A stretch of DNA of 64,000 nucleotides. It comes from Angiostrongylus vasorum. Its lineage: Eukaryota > Nematoda > Chromadorea > Rhabditida > Metastrongylidae. The notes below the pieces were generated by a model that was not told where the DNA came from, searched no databases, and was given only the letters and a program-made list of their open reading frames with translations. Shown in pieces: positions 21,371 through 31,857 of this stretch. The stretch's first letter is position 1; the number at the start of each line of letters is the position of its first letter. The DNA is taken from contig JADANN010000461.1 of NCBI GenBank assembly GCA_018806985.1, forward strand, positions 2,153,276-2,217,275, read 5' to 3'. The position numbers were made by a program, and so were the translations under genes.

Positions 21371-21639
21371 GTGCTCTTTCGGAGGTTAGGGGGAAGGAAG
21401 CCCGTTTCTTTTAATGTTATTAGCTTTTTGATACCAACGTATAGCTTGCTGGGCCCTGAACGTGGGGGGCTGGGTATACTCACGGTTAGGTTGCCAGGCT
21501 CTCCCAGAGTGGACATGGAGCTCATTTGTTGGAGGAGACTCCTAACCGTCTAACATATACTACCCTGCCACTAAGTTGCAGCCTTTTGCCCGTATTCACT
21601 AGTAGAATACAATCTGCATGAATTAAAACGCACCCACAC

Positions 21640-21900
21640 ACGTGTACATGAATACGCCTCGTAAATACAGAGAAAGTATATGCCAAATCGGCGCAGCAGG
21701 ACTAGGTATTCCATCTCCTGGATCCGCCTGTGTCTCAGGGAAGCAAAGTCGTTTTTGGTCCACGATCAAACTCCCATCCGCCAGCTGGAGACGTGCCACG
21801 TACCCTCGCCACTTGCCGGCTCGAGATCCGTCGTATGAAGGAAATCTGTCGCTCGAAAATAATAAGGTGAGAAATATTAAGAAATAACACTACTGGGGTA
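21640..21900 (+). repeat. Unclassified low-copy repeat
   Basis: AAGCAAAGTCGTTTTTGGTC, CACGATCAAACTCCCATCCG, GACGTGCCACGTACCCTCGC align with the minus strand at 38500-38700. ATCGGCGCAGCAGGACTAGG resembles a pol III A box, but only two copies are seen. Confidence 0.35.
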
Positions 21901-21937
21901 GATAGTTGACTGAGAGAAAGGGAAAAAGCGTAGGCCT

Positions 21938-22100
21938 TAAATTATGTGGTGGACATCGCGTTATTCCCTTGTGAGGGTAAGTGAGAGTTCGAAGCCCAAC
22001 TGAGGTTCCGAGTCCTGCTCATATTATGGCATCATTTTTGTTGTGCTTCACATAATGCGCTGCCATGGAAAAAGAACGATAGGTAGTAAGTAAAGGCTAA
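21938..22100 (+). repeat. SINE family C' (variant) copy
   Basis: GGTGGACATCGCGTTATTCC, then GAGAGTTCGAAGCCCAACTG, where GAGTTCGAAGCCC is a good B box, then TGCTCATATTATGGCATC and GGTAGTAAGTAAA. Supports a tRNA origin for the C families. Confidence 0.6.
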
Positions 22101-22314
22101 CAATTAATTATAAGATTATTCGGATGAGTTTCTTCTCATTCAATAGTTTTTTAAAGAACAACCAAAGAGGTTCAACATAAAATATCTTCTGTGAGAGTAA
22201 CGACATTTTCTTTACTTTTTTCAATATTCCTCCCGTATTAAAGTGTGAAATTTTGTTTAAAATTAACAAACATATTAGTGGTACTTCTAGTATTGTCAAG
22301 AAAGGACTCACACG

Positions 22315-22422
22315 CTCATGTCAGCTCGATGGTGATAAAGTAGGCAAAGAATCCTCGAATAACATAAGCAACAAATGATAAAAAGATGGACCAAGGAATG
22401 AAGTCGACATCAAATTGGTAAC
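22315..22422 (-). other. Possible transmembrane exon
   Basis: After CGATTCCAG the minus frame YQFDVDFIPWSIFLSFVAYV, IRGFFAYFITIEL is a typical helix, but it meets TGA before a usable donor, and its phase does not match the receptor exon at 25112-25252 upstream. Might be a decayed later exon of that gene. Confidence 0.2.
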
Positions 22423-22541
22423 CTGGAATCGATTGCTCTAGGAAATTTAGCCGTTAGTTGTTTTACTACATAAAGTCTTTTATTAATGCGTTCGTGAAGA
22501 AATCTGTGTCAACTTCATGTATAATAATATATATAAAGGAT

Positions 22542-22821
22542 AAAAGGATAAAGCTCTCGGCGTTAATCAATCCCTGAGGGATGCGCCAGGCATTCGACTT
22601 CATTAAGCATCGTTGGAGGTGATTGAATGCATATCTGGCCTTTACAATGACTCGCGTGGCCTACCGATGTATCGAACCAGTGCTGCTATCCTTCCAGACA
22701 AGTCTGGTACAATTTTTCCGACCCCACAGGGATGGAAAGATTGGTGGACCGTTGGCGCTAGGATCGATTCCACGTGTGTGTCGCGGTGGCACCTCCAACC
22801 AATGCGCCACACGCGCCTTTA
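22542..22821 (-). repeat. SINE family A copy
   Basis: Minus strand from GGCGCGTGTGGCGCATTGGTTGGAGG (in parts) to GCCGAGAGCTTTATCCTTTT. A (TA)n run adjoins its 5' side (22824-22852). Confidence 0.8.
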
Positions 22822-22823
22822 GT

Positions 22824-22824
22824 A

Positions 22825-22852
<28 letters not shown>
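22824..22852. repeat. (TA)n microsatellite
   Basis: Uninterrupted TA dinucleotides adjoining a family A SINE. Confidence 0.9.
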
Positions 22853-22855
<3 letters not shown>

Positions 22856-22909
22856 TATGAATTCTAATATGTGTACTTTTATATCTATATGTTCCTTCCA
22901 CATCCAACA

Positions 22910-23120
22910 CTGCTCTGATCAACGTGGGACCGCCTTAGCTCGGCTATCTCCAAAGTTGCATTCATAAAAAAGACGAAATCCTTAAGCAACAGTCAAAACA
23001 ACACGCGAAGTGTTCGAAAACCATTGCGATGGATGAATGCAAGGAAAGCGAAGGAAATGCAAGTAGTGAAGGGATCCTCACAGTAGGTGTGATGATGGCT
23101 CACGTAAAATTAGAAAAAAA
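22910..23120 (+). repeat. SINE family B, 5'-truncated
   Basis: CGGCTATCTCCAAAGTTGCA, CTTAAGCAACAGTCAAAAC, GATGGATGAATGCAAGGAA, GGATCCTCACAGTAGGTGTG match 6930-7120. The tRNA-like head is missing. Confidence 0.55.
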
Positions 23121-23203
23121 AATAAAAAAAACATATATACGCACGCATGTTCCCACAGATATACAAAAAACATATATACTTTTAAACATATGTATTTGTA
23201 CAA

Positions 23204-23482
23204 ATGGCGTGTGTGGCGCAGTAGTCGGAGGAGCCCTGCAACAGACACATGGGATCGGTTTCCGCGCTTCTGGCCCACCAATCCTTCCATCAATCCAGGG
23301 TCGGCAAATTGGTACCGGACATGTCTGGGAGGATAACAGCATTGGCTCGATACATCGGAAGGCCACCGCGAATCATTGTAAACGCCAGATTTGCATTCAA
23401 TCACCTCCAAACGATGCTAAATGAAGTCGAACGCATGGCACATCCCTCAGCGATTGTTCAACGCCGAGAGCTTTATCCTATA
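23204..23482 (+). repeat. SINE family A copy
   Basis: Complete: GGCGTGTGTGGCGCAGTAGTCGGAGG (in parts), GGGATCGGTTTCC, GTCGGCAAATTGGTACCGGA, tail GCCGAGAGCTTTATCCTATA. A (TA)n run begins 20 bp after it. Confidence 0.85.
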
Positions 23483-23500
23483 CGCTTTCTATGCACACTT

Positions 23501-23503
<3 letters not shown>

Positions 23504-23544
<41 letters not shown>
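23504..23544. repeat. (TA)n microsatellite
   Basis: About 20 TA units downstream of the family A copy. The Ile/Tyr-repeat frames across it are artefacts. Confidence 0.95.
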
Positions 23545-23547
<3 letters not shown>

Positions 23548-23965
23548 TGCTTATATAAGGCATCCTTAAAGGGTTGCTTAAAACATTTACAACAATGTGC
23601 AGCGAATTTATTGTGTCCACTACAAAAAAAACAACCACGCTTCTTAAAGGTGGGCAAATACACCTGATTGTCAAATGGTTTTGATATGATAATACACGAT
23701 AAACACTTTTCCTTTCTACGCTGAAAGAACAACTGTTTGCTTTCGTATACAATTCTCGCCGTTATTTTCCATTGAGACTTTTGTGGATGTTATGGAAACC
23801 ACCTAAACAACTGGCAAGCAAAGTTGTCACACATAACGAGCATTGATGCTCGTAAATGGACGCATCTTCTGCACTAGAAAACAAAACACGTGTGTATAAA
23901 TTCTATATATGTACACGTATATGAGTATACATGCGCCTATACACGTAGGAAGGATGAAAAAGGGT

Positions 23966-24236
23966 AAATAGAGCTCTCGGCGTTGAGGATGCGCCATGCA
24001 TTCGACTTCATTAAGCATGGTTTGGAGGTGAATTGAATGCATATCTGGCCTTTGTAATGACTTGTGCTGTCTTACCGATGTATCGACTTAATGGTGCTAG
24101 CCTTTCAGAGGAGGTCTGGTATCAATTTGCCGATAACAGAGGGATGCAAGACCCTGACAAGCCGAGGGTGAGTTATCGATGAAAGTCATCATGTATACAC
24201 TACATGTCACCTCTAACCACAGCGCTATGCGAGGTA
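23966..24236 (-). repeat. SINE family A copy, decayed
   Basis: Minus strand retains CATGCTTAATGAAGTCGAAT, GCCAGATATGCATTCAATTC and ATCGGCAAATTGATACCAG; the head is diverged and has a short internal deletion after the tail. Confidence 0.65.
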
Positions 24237-24458
24237 GAAGATTTGCATAACATTATTAACAGAACAATGACGGTAGAATAAGATTAAGATGGTAGAAAGC
24301 TTTACAATACCTTTAAGCGCTAGTTATTATAAGAATCATAGTGTACGTAACACAAAACATTGATTAATGGTGCGTGTATACATGGCGAGCTTAACATTTG
24401 ATATCTACAACGTAAGATGAGAAACAAACACTATTACAATATAGAAGAGGCGTGAAGG

Positions 24459-24683
24459 ATGACTGCCTCTTGTATTCATCCTAGACGAAGCAGAGCCAAT
24501 GTGGAAGAGCACCTGTGCACGACAGGACGTCGTGCAAAGATGTGTTGTTTTCACAGATACCTATTCGGATGTTCCAAGGCCTTCGTGGTAGAATGCATTC
24601 CGACGGCTCATTACAAATGTTCAAATGGCGAAATTTGCATCGGACAAAGATGTCCACTTCTTACAAAGAACAGTATCTATTAG
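24459..24683 (+). other. Cysteine-rich open frame, unrecognised
   Basis: 74-codon frame with ATG; the second half has spaced cysteines (CIPTAHYKCSNGEICIGQRC), reminiscent of small secreted nematode cysteine-rich modules. No signal peptide, splice sites or paralogue seen. Possibly an orphan exon. Confidence 0.2.
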
Positions 24684-25111
24684 TACTACAGTGTGCATGA
24701 GAAGGGTTTGAACGAGATGTGCCAAAAACTTTGAACACAAGAAATTTAACCGGAAAAGGATTGTGTAGCATACATAGGCAGTTCATCTGATAGATATGCT
24801 CCAGCTTAAGAGAAAGTTTGTCTAGAGGATGGCTATGTCATGCAAAACATGCATTATATAAGCGACTATGTGAATCTGTGTATGAAGAATCTGAGATACA
24901 GGTAAGTCGATAAAAAGGGATAACACTCTCTGTGGGATTGAGAGCAGTCTCTATAATACAATTAAGATCATGTGAAATTAGTGGACGAAAGTAGAATTCT
25001 TTCTGCGGACTTCTTAAAAAAATTCATGTATATGTGTGAAAAAATATTTCTCTAAACAAATATGGTTGAAAACTGTTTCGAAGGTTTCTGACTTGGTTCT
25101 TCTGCACTGAC

Positions 25112-25252
25112 CAAAACAAGCGAAGTGGTCACATTGAATCTCATGTCGTCTTTAAACGTGATCCGTTCACGCCCGATAACCGGCATCAAGAAGACGAACG
25201 GCAACACCCATTGCACGCACACAAGAACCCATCGCTTGCTGGAGTTTAGCCA
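25112..25252 (-). CDS. Serpentine chemoreceptor-like exon 3 (TM4)
   Basis: After the acceptor AATTTTCCAG, 47 codons: WLNSSKRWVLVCVQWVLPFV then FLMPVIGRERITFKDDMRFN, ending at GTCAGT (a weak donor). The SKRW-hydrophobic-QW-P pattern fits TM4 and the following loop of nematode Srv/Srg-type receptors. Phase 0 at both ends matches exons at 26128-26348 and 31162-31305. No clear TM5 exon follows downstream, so the gene may be truncated. Confidence 0.5.
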
Positions 25253-25647
25253 CTGGAAAATTATAACAATGCTCTGATATTTGTGGTGCGTCAGCGATGT
25301 TGATTCAATTCCCTCTTTTCCGATTGCGGTCATTTAATTGCCGGAAGTACTTTATAGAGCAGCTGTGAGAACTCACTATTATTTCGTCGCAAGAGACGAA
25401 AGCGGCGATGATTTTCCTCACGCCCCTAGGAGGGGTTGACAGGCTTGACGTAATGACAACTGCGATCTCGGACCGGAGATTGCGAATTGTTATAAGCAGG
25501 TTCAAACAGTATAAATCATAACTAAGAGCACGAGAACATAAGCGTTTTTAACAGCTATGTCAAAGCTCGTTTCTTCTGGTAAAACATACTTTTCATTCAT
25601 CGAAACGACGAATCCTACGAAGGCAACGAAACACTATCGTGTACAAA

Positions 25648-25856
25648 GGAGAAAGCGCTTAACGTTAGTCAATCCTTGAAGGACGCGTAGACTATTCAAT
25701 TCCACGAACCAATGCTCCTATACTATCTATAGAGATGTTTGGTATCAATTTGCTGATGTCGGAGTGACGGAAGGCTTGCGGCCCATGGGGTTGACTACGA
25801 ATTATCGGCTCCATGTGTACTGCAGAGCACCTCTAGCCTCTAGAGCATTCGTCATG
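25648..25856 (-). repeat. SINE family A copy, decayed
   Basis: Minus strand keeps GCCATGGGCCGCAAGCC-like and CATCAGCAAATTGATACC blocks and the GCGCTTTCTCC tail. Internal deletion of the middle block. Lies in intron 2 of the receptor-like gene. Confidence 0.5.
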
Positions 25857-26127
25857 CTATCCGACGAATGAGGCAGCAGCAAAACAGGCATTATTTTTTA
25901 TTTTGTAATTGAATAAGCTTGCAGTTGTGTGGTACAATTTTCACTGAAAGTGATCGAGCATCGATCTTCTTAGCTTCGGGAAGCAGCTGCAGGTTGAGCC
26001 ATGGCTATACACCATGGCTCGACATCAAGAAGCATCAAAGCCCTTCTATACTTTAGCAAAACAAAATTTTAACATTTCCCCCTTATTTATGACTGTCAGA
26101 TTTTTTCATCATAAAAATCAACCTCAC

Positions 26128-26348
26128 CTTGTCAATGGCCGATCCGCTGCAGCACATTCCAACGTATCGTTGAACAGTGATGAGAAGAATGCCAAGTATG
26201 CGTATTATTTCCAAGATGAAGTACTGAGCAAAGCACCACGTTCCAAGGTACGACTCGTAACGCAGATAAAAAATCGTCAAACAAATGGTTTGTTGGAATT
26301 ACAACGCAAAAAAATAAAGTTGGCGACTGCGATAAGATCGGCGGCACC
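26128..26348 (-). pseudogene. Serpentine chemoreceptor-like exon 2 (TM2-TM3), frameshifted
   Basis: Acceptor CTTTTAACAG, donor GTGAGG. In the incoming phase it reads GAADLIAVANFIFLRCNSNK then stops at TGA; one base over it continues TIFYLRYESYLGTWCFAQYF, ILEIIRILGILLITVQRYVG, MCCSGSAIDK. The length is 221 nt, one short of 74 codons, so a single-base deletion near the CCATTTG run explains both the stop and the phase. TM3 ends with ITVQRY, the equivalent of the DRY region in this receptor group. Either a pseudogene or a sequencing error. Confidence 0.6.
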
Positions 26349-26399
26349 CTGTTAAAAGAAAGATGAAAACAAATAAAACATCTTAACACATAAAGATTC

Positions 26400-27340
26400 T
26401 CCCATGGTGACACACATATTTTTTAAAAATCTTGCCATGCTGCTGCATTCCTATGCTGGGATAGGTCGCAAGTAATGCCGATTCTGAGTCTTTCTCTGGG
26501 CAGTAGAGGACCAGCTTGGGTTGCTTTGTCCCCGCTTCTATAAATTATTTATTCACGTGCAATCTGTAGCTTTAGCGCAATATGAAAAAGTTTGTCAAGT
26601 GTGCAGCGAAATGTAGTAGTACGAAATAATTGGAACACATCACACTTTTCTCATGTTTCGTCCCTCACTACTACGGAAGTAGTGAATCACTCTTTGAATA
26701 TCACTGCGAGTGCGGTGGGTTACTGACTGCAACAAACACACTTCTCTAGCGTTTTGATAGTCTCTTAACGAAGCATTAGTTCGGTCTACCGTTTTTTCCC
26801 GTCCATTCTCGAGTGTTTAACAAGCAAAGAATGTAATAACTGCTATCTATGTTCCCTTCTATCGACTTGCGCGGAAGCACAGTTTTTTATTGTTTGGCGA
26901 TTGTCTAGAAATTTTTCTGAAAAGAAAAGAAAAAAAAAGAAAAAAAATTTTTCAGTGGGTAATTACTTAGTTGTAGAAGTTGTAAGAAGGTCACATTATT
27001 CTTGTGATTGAGGGTGGACAAGCCTAACCCAGTGGTTTCTCGTCCGGTGCCCTCGCAATTTTTTTCTGCTCGTAACTTCTGCATCTTCAGACTCTTTCTA
27101 TTTGTGAGCTACATCGCCTTTACATTGGTGGAGGTAAGGTCTTCAATGCCTAAATAAAGAAATGAGGCACATTTTGCGTAGTTTACTGGTACTTTACCCG
27201 TAGCCATTCAGATCATTAACAAATTGTCGCATGTGTAGAAAACGAATCCCTTCAGCGATGTCGTTCTGATAAGCAACCTGCACCTTGTTTCCAATCCACA
27301 GAAATTGAAATTGACGGCTCTATCCGTAAGCTCAGCAAAG
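26400..27340. other. No recognised feature (intron 1 of receptor-like gene)
   Basis: AT-rich, no long frames; contains a polypurine run (26925-26950) and a short inverted repeat around CACTACTACGGAAGTAGTGA (26668-26687). Confidence 0.4.
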
Positions 27341-27344
27341 AGGG

Positions 27345-27535
27345 AGGGAGCAATTACGACAAATTTCCATCATCCTGGTATCAAATTATTTTCGAGGCGG
27401 CAAATCCCCTTTGGCTCGCAAAGACCTGCTCCTACCGGTGGGGGTGATGACTTGAGGAAGATTTTGTCAGGCAGACTTCCGTAAACCAGTAAGCTACAAT
27501 GGCTGAAATAGCAAACCTCTAGCATCAGTACCGAG
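27345..27535 (+). repeat. SINE family D fragment
   Basis: CCATCATCCTGGTATCAAAT, GCGGCAAATCCCC, GGGGGTGATGACTTGAGGAA, AAGCTACAATGGCTGAAATA match the middle of 14930-15100. Confidence 0.5.
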
Positions 27536-27984
27536 CAAATTGGATGGTCCTATCGACAACGTTGGGCGGTGAGACAAGCCGTGAGAAATGATCAAATCTC
27601 GTGTTGCGCAGGCCGTCACGAGAAAGGGACGAAACGACTGTGCGCACGACACGTCGTTGAAACTGTTTCTTGTTATGCATCTATAGCACCAAAACAGTGC
27701 TCGCAAAAGCAGGCATTTATGCCCTGCCAGACACCGCTGTTCTCATCAAATTCCATATGATCGCCCTATAAAAGACGAAAATCAGGAAGACCAACGCATT
27801 CCGCTTAAATGGCCGGAATAGCAAAGCAGAAAAAATCCCCGTTACGAAATGTGGAGCCACTGATTTCTTCGTACGCCTATTTCTTTTCCCATTCAATCAT
27901 TCCATACCAAACATTTCCATCGCGTTTGGCTAATCTTCTTCTGTAAATTCTGCATCAAATGAAAGTCAGCACATCGACTACCAC

Positions 27985-28188
27985 TCACCAATTGTACAGG
28001 TGATGAAAGCGAACAGAACGTCCTTTACACCCTCCTAATGGAAGCAATCGGCAACAGAAAAGTCGTGTAAATTCGTTGCTTAGGACTTCAACATCAGACA
28101 AAGAGCGATGCGTAAGACTACTTTCCACAAGAGATCTCTTTCGTGAAAGTTTCATTTTTTCAGATGACAGAAAATCACTGATGGACAT
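27985..28188 (-). other. Open frame with receptor-tail-like sequence, uncertain
   Basis: 67 codons from a true ATG; LSDVEVLSNEFTRLFCC resembles the start of a TM7/C-tail, but it sits between exons 1 and 2 of the receptor-like gene in an order that does not fit. Followed by TGGTGAGTGG, a possible donor. Confidence 0.15.
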
Positions 28189-28419
28189 GGCAGTCTCTTA
28201 ACGGAACGATTCATGAGGGAGACTGATCATATTCTCACGCACAGAAAATGATGCATGCTTTCCTGACAACAGTAGTAGATGGATACTGTACAGATCACCT
28301 GTTCTCTACGCGAAAATTCGCTTCAGCCATAATCTGGAAAAGCTCTCCTTCCATCGTCCAAGAAAAACGGAAATTGTCAATATGACGAGGATATTTTCAA
28401 CAAAGCCCAATACTCACAT

Positions 28420-29640
28420 GACTGAACGATTAAGAAAGGTTCGACCGAGTACTACAAGCTGGTGTCGAAGGACTTAAAACTTGCGCCAAACTCATTTTCT
28501 CAAACAAGAAATGAATATCGCAGCTTCATTATGCTACGGAGTTCTTCAAAAAAGAAAAGGATGCTGAAGCTTGATCCTACCTCGACACACACAGCACAGC
28601 TCATAAAGATTGTTAGTTGCGTATGATCTTTACATGAGGACTTATATTGGAATTAACAAAGAAGTTGTTCGAAGCAACTCAAAAACGATCTACTCTGAAG
28701 AATTGTCATCAGGACCTGTGCGATTATAATGTTTCACTTCCGGACCCTAGTTAACAAGGATGGAACTAAACATATCCCGCCCCGAAAGGGAATGACTGCA
28801 TCACAATATTTTCTGTTCCTCAATCTGGAAAAGCTCTAAAGCAACTTTTTTCTGTTAGTCAATGCCAGCTGATGAAAAACCCCCCTCGAGATTCCACTTT
28901 CTGAAGTTTTAGTAGTTAAGGAAAGGATGAAGAGAAACACAGCTCCAGGATCCGATAATCACCGCCAATTTCCTCTGTTTTTTGCTGATCTCTTGAAACA
29001 CATATACTTCTCGTAGCCTATATAATACTTTACCTTTAAAATGATAAAGTCCTTGAACAGCTGAGGACATCAACGATTGTAATTTTGCACAAAAAAAGGT
29101 GAGTGAAGAGATTTTCGTAACTATCGTCTGAAGTGCATGTTGAGTGTACTCCACAAGCTACTCATGAAGATTATCCTTTTGCGCATAGTAGACCTTATTT
29201 AAGGCACAACCGATTGAGCAAGCAATATTCCCGCAAAAACCCTGTTCCACGAACCACACATAAACGGCTTCACGGATCCTAGAATTCTGTCGGGAGTAAC
29301 ATTCGCTTCTTGTCCTAACCCTAATTCATTGTGAAAGAGCGTTTGACAATGTCGATAGAGTGGACCCCTCCTACATAAGGACTATATCTGACTGTTATCG
29401 GAGCTTCACCACGGAAATACACCTTTTCCACCAAAGTGTTACATACCCATAAGATAACGGGCTCGAAAAGGTGACACCATATCGCCAAAGCTGTTTAGTG
29501 CTGCACTGCAATGGATAATGAAGTTACTCGATCGCTACCACGGAGGCATACGATACGTAGTAATGGAAAATTTCCATCAAATCTTCATTTCGTTGATCAC
29601 ACCGCTATCTAGAGTAGTACCAATAAAGTAGGGACGATAC
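28420..29640 (+). mobile_element. RTE-type LINE family 2 fragment, decayed
   Basis: Frames with LKNDLL, MKRNTAPGSDNH, RDFRNYRLKCMLSVLHKLLM and, after a gap, ISPKLFSAALQWIMK-equivalent sequence (broken) at 29470-29530. The order linker, fingers, palm is preserved, with many frameshifts. Same family as 40512-40870 and distinct from family 1. Inserted in intron 1 of the receptor-like gene. Confidence 0.65.
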
Positions 29641-29688
29641 CCAGTGAACTTGGGTATTTATAGAAAAAGACCCAGTTAATGAAGCACT

Positions 29689-30076
29689 TACTTGGATACT
29701 TGAACGGCCCGTCTTCATTGCTTGGGCAAACCCCAGTACAATCTCCACTTTTCGGAGTTTTGCTGCTTTAGCCATTGTGGTTCTCTGGAGTCCCGAGGTC
29801 ACCCCTGGCCAAAGTCCGCATCAGGTCCTCACCATCAGAGGCAACTAGTTTCCTTGTGGATCAGAGGAAGATTTGCCACCATGCGATTACTTAGATACTA
29901 GAACGGTAGCCGATCCTGGTATTGGTTTTCTCCTAGCTAGGCTTCCTGATGGAAATGCCGGGCTCCTTCTCAACACGGGAGACCGTGCCGGATGGAGTGA
30001 ATCCTACCGCTGTACCTCGCAGCCCGACAACCATGAGCACCTCCCAGAAACGATGAAGCAGTAAACGGTTGAAATG
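29689..30076 (-). repeat. SINE family D copy
   Basis: Full length, with flanks GTTAATGAAGCAC (left) and GTTCATGAAGAAC (right) as a probable diverged target duplication. Tail (TACTTGGATACTTGAACGG on plus) at the low-coordinate end. Confidence 0.75.
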
Positions 30077-30089
30077 GTTCATGAAGAAC

Positions 30090-31150
30090 CCGCAGTGCAT
30101 GTTGGAGATGAAAGATGGAAGGACGTGCTCGTGGCTAGCTTCAGCCACTTCCTTTCGCATACGAGAACGATTTCAGAACTGTGAAATAGGGCTCATGGAT
30201 ATCATCATGTTCGAAGCGAACCACCACTATGGACGACGAAAGCGCAAGAAAGAAATGAAAAAAAATTGCGCGGGGTCTGGCACTATCAGTGGATAAAGGC
30301 CTTAAAAAAAATAAGTGGTTTTATTGTTGCTAAGTCAAAAAAAGTTTTTTCTTTCAGTAACTTAGGGCCTCAGATGAATCTTTCACAGGAGAGGAAAGTG
30401 TCACTCAGTGGAGAAATGTGAACGTCAGAAGTACAAAATTGGTAGCCTTAATTTGAGACATTTCGCGAGAGAATCATGTATGTAGCGTAGGTTTTGCTCC
30501 CTTCTCTAAAATGCCTCCATGGAAATGTGCTTCTGTGGATATCAACACATAGGGAGCGACTTTGTCCCCGTTTCGGTTTCTTTTCATTCTTGTGTTGTAT
30601 TCCTTTTCAATGGTAATACGGCATCCGGAACACGAAGGCCTACGATGGGAAGTTCAGAGTTTTCAAGGTTCCAAGCTAACAATAAAATAAGGTTATTAAT
30701 AACACTTTCATGTTCTTTTTATTAATATGTGCAGCTGATGGTTTTCAGGCACTCCACATCTTGAAGGCGAATTTGTTCACTTGCAAACAAATTCCGTCAA
30801 GTGTGTCAGCGATTCAGGTTATGGGTTCGTTCACAGCCAAAATTGCAGATGAAATTTTGAGCACTTTCAAAGCTTTAAGGAGAAGTTACTGGGAAAGCAA
30901 CTGCTTACTGCGTTTTGAGGTTCAGTCGGCGGAAACACACGAGGTTTGCTTCTGATATTCGAGAAGCTCGTTTGGTCATCCTTTAGATTGGTCAGTGACC
31001 TGAGACTGTTGGTCGAGCAAAGTGCTAAATTATATTAGCCAACTGCCAGATTCTGCACGTAGATTTTTTTGCTGCACGCAGAATTCCGTTATTTCAGATC
31101 TCCTCCTTTATGAGGAAGCCATTTCGTCTCTTGTCTTCAAGAAATGCTTT
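30090..31150. other. No recognised feature
   Basis: Rest of intron 1. A plus frame at 30710-30955 (81 codons) follows a TTAATATGTGCAG acceptor-like site and has no recognised family. Confidence 0.3.
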
Positions 31151-31161
31151 TTTCAACTCAC

Positions 31162-31305
31162 CTGTGATATTATAAAGAAATTATACGTCTTGTATTGATC
31201 CTTGTTTCTCCACTCTCTTACTGTGATAAAAATAATAGAAATATACAGCGGTACTGTAAATACTGTGAGAAGAAGAAACAACCAATGAAACACTGATATC
31301 TGCAT
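31162..31305 (-). CDS. Serpentine chemoreceptor-like exon 1 (TM1)
   Basis: Begins ATG and ends at a strong donor CAG|GTGAGT; 48 codons: MQISVFHWLFLLLTVFTVPL, YISIIFITVREWRNKDQYKT, YNFFIISQ. Short extracellular N-terminus, TM1, then a basic loop and the start of TM2, as in nematode Srv/Srg-like receptors. An upstream in-frame TGA supports this start. Intron 1 would be 4.8 kb, swollen by transposons. A dead copy of this exon is at 40925-41087. Confidence 0.55.
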
Positions 31306-31497
31306 ATCCAATGGGATCGCTCAGTTCACTAAAAATTTCCGTGTAAACAACACGAAATCGTTTCAAAATACTGTTTTTGAGAGATTTTGAAGATATTAGG
31401 CTAGAAAAAAAGAAAAAAATGGAATGAGGTAAAAAAGAGCATATTATTAGATGAGGGTGTGATAAGATGTCAGCGAAGTTTTTTGTTAACGTAAAAA

Positions 31498-31757
31498 AAA
31501 GGATAAAGCTTTTGGCATTGATAAATCACTGAGGGTGCGCCACGCATTCGAGTTCATTAAACATCGTTGGAGGTGATTAAATGCGTATCTGGCTTCGGTA
31601 GCATTCTGATGCATGGAACCAATGCTGCTATCCTCCCAGACAGGTCTGGCACCAATTTGCCGACCCCGGAGGGATGGATGCCTTGGTGGGCCATGGGCGC
31701 GGAAATCGATACTATATGTACTGCTGGGCGCCTCCGACCACTGCGCCACACGCGCCC
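31498..31757 (-). repeat. SINE family A copy with target duplication
   Basis: Complete, flanked by TTTTGTTAAC at 31481-31490 and 31758-31767. Minus strand starts GGGCGCGTGTGGCGCAGTGG and ends AAGCTTTATCCTTTTTTT. Confidence 0.85.
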
Positions 31758-31857
31758 TTTTGTTAACATGACATCGAAATATCTCAATGTTTGGAGTTAT
31801 GAACTCAATCGTTCGAGAATGCCTCGAAAGTTTAGTTCATTTGGCATGTGAAGAAGA

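Noticed and set aside
23489..23752. Frames with long Ile-Tyr repeats
   Set aside because: Translation of a TA microsatellite.
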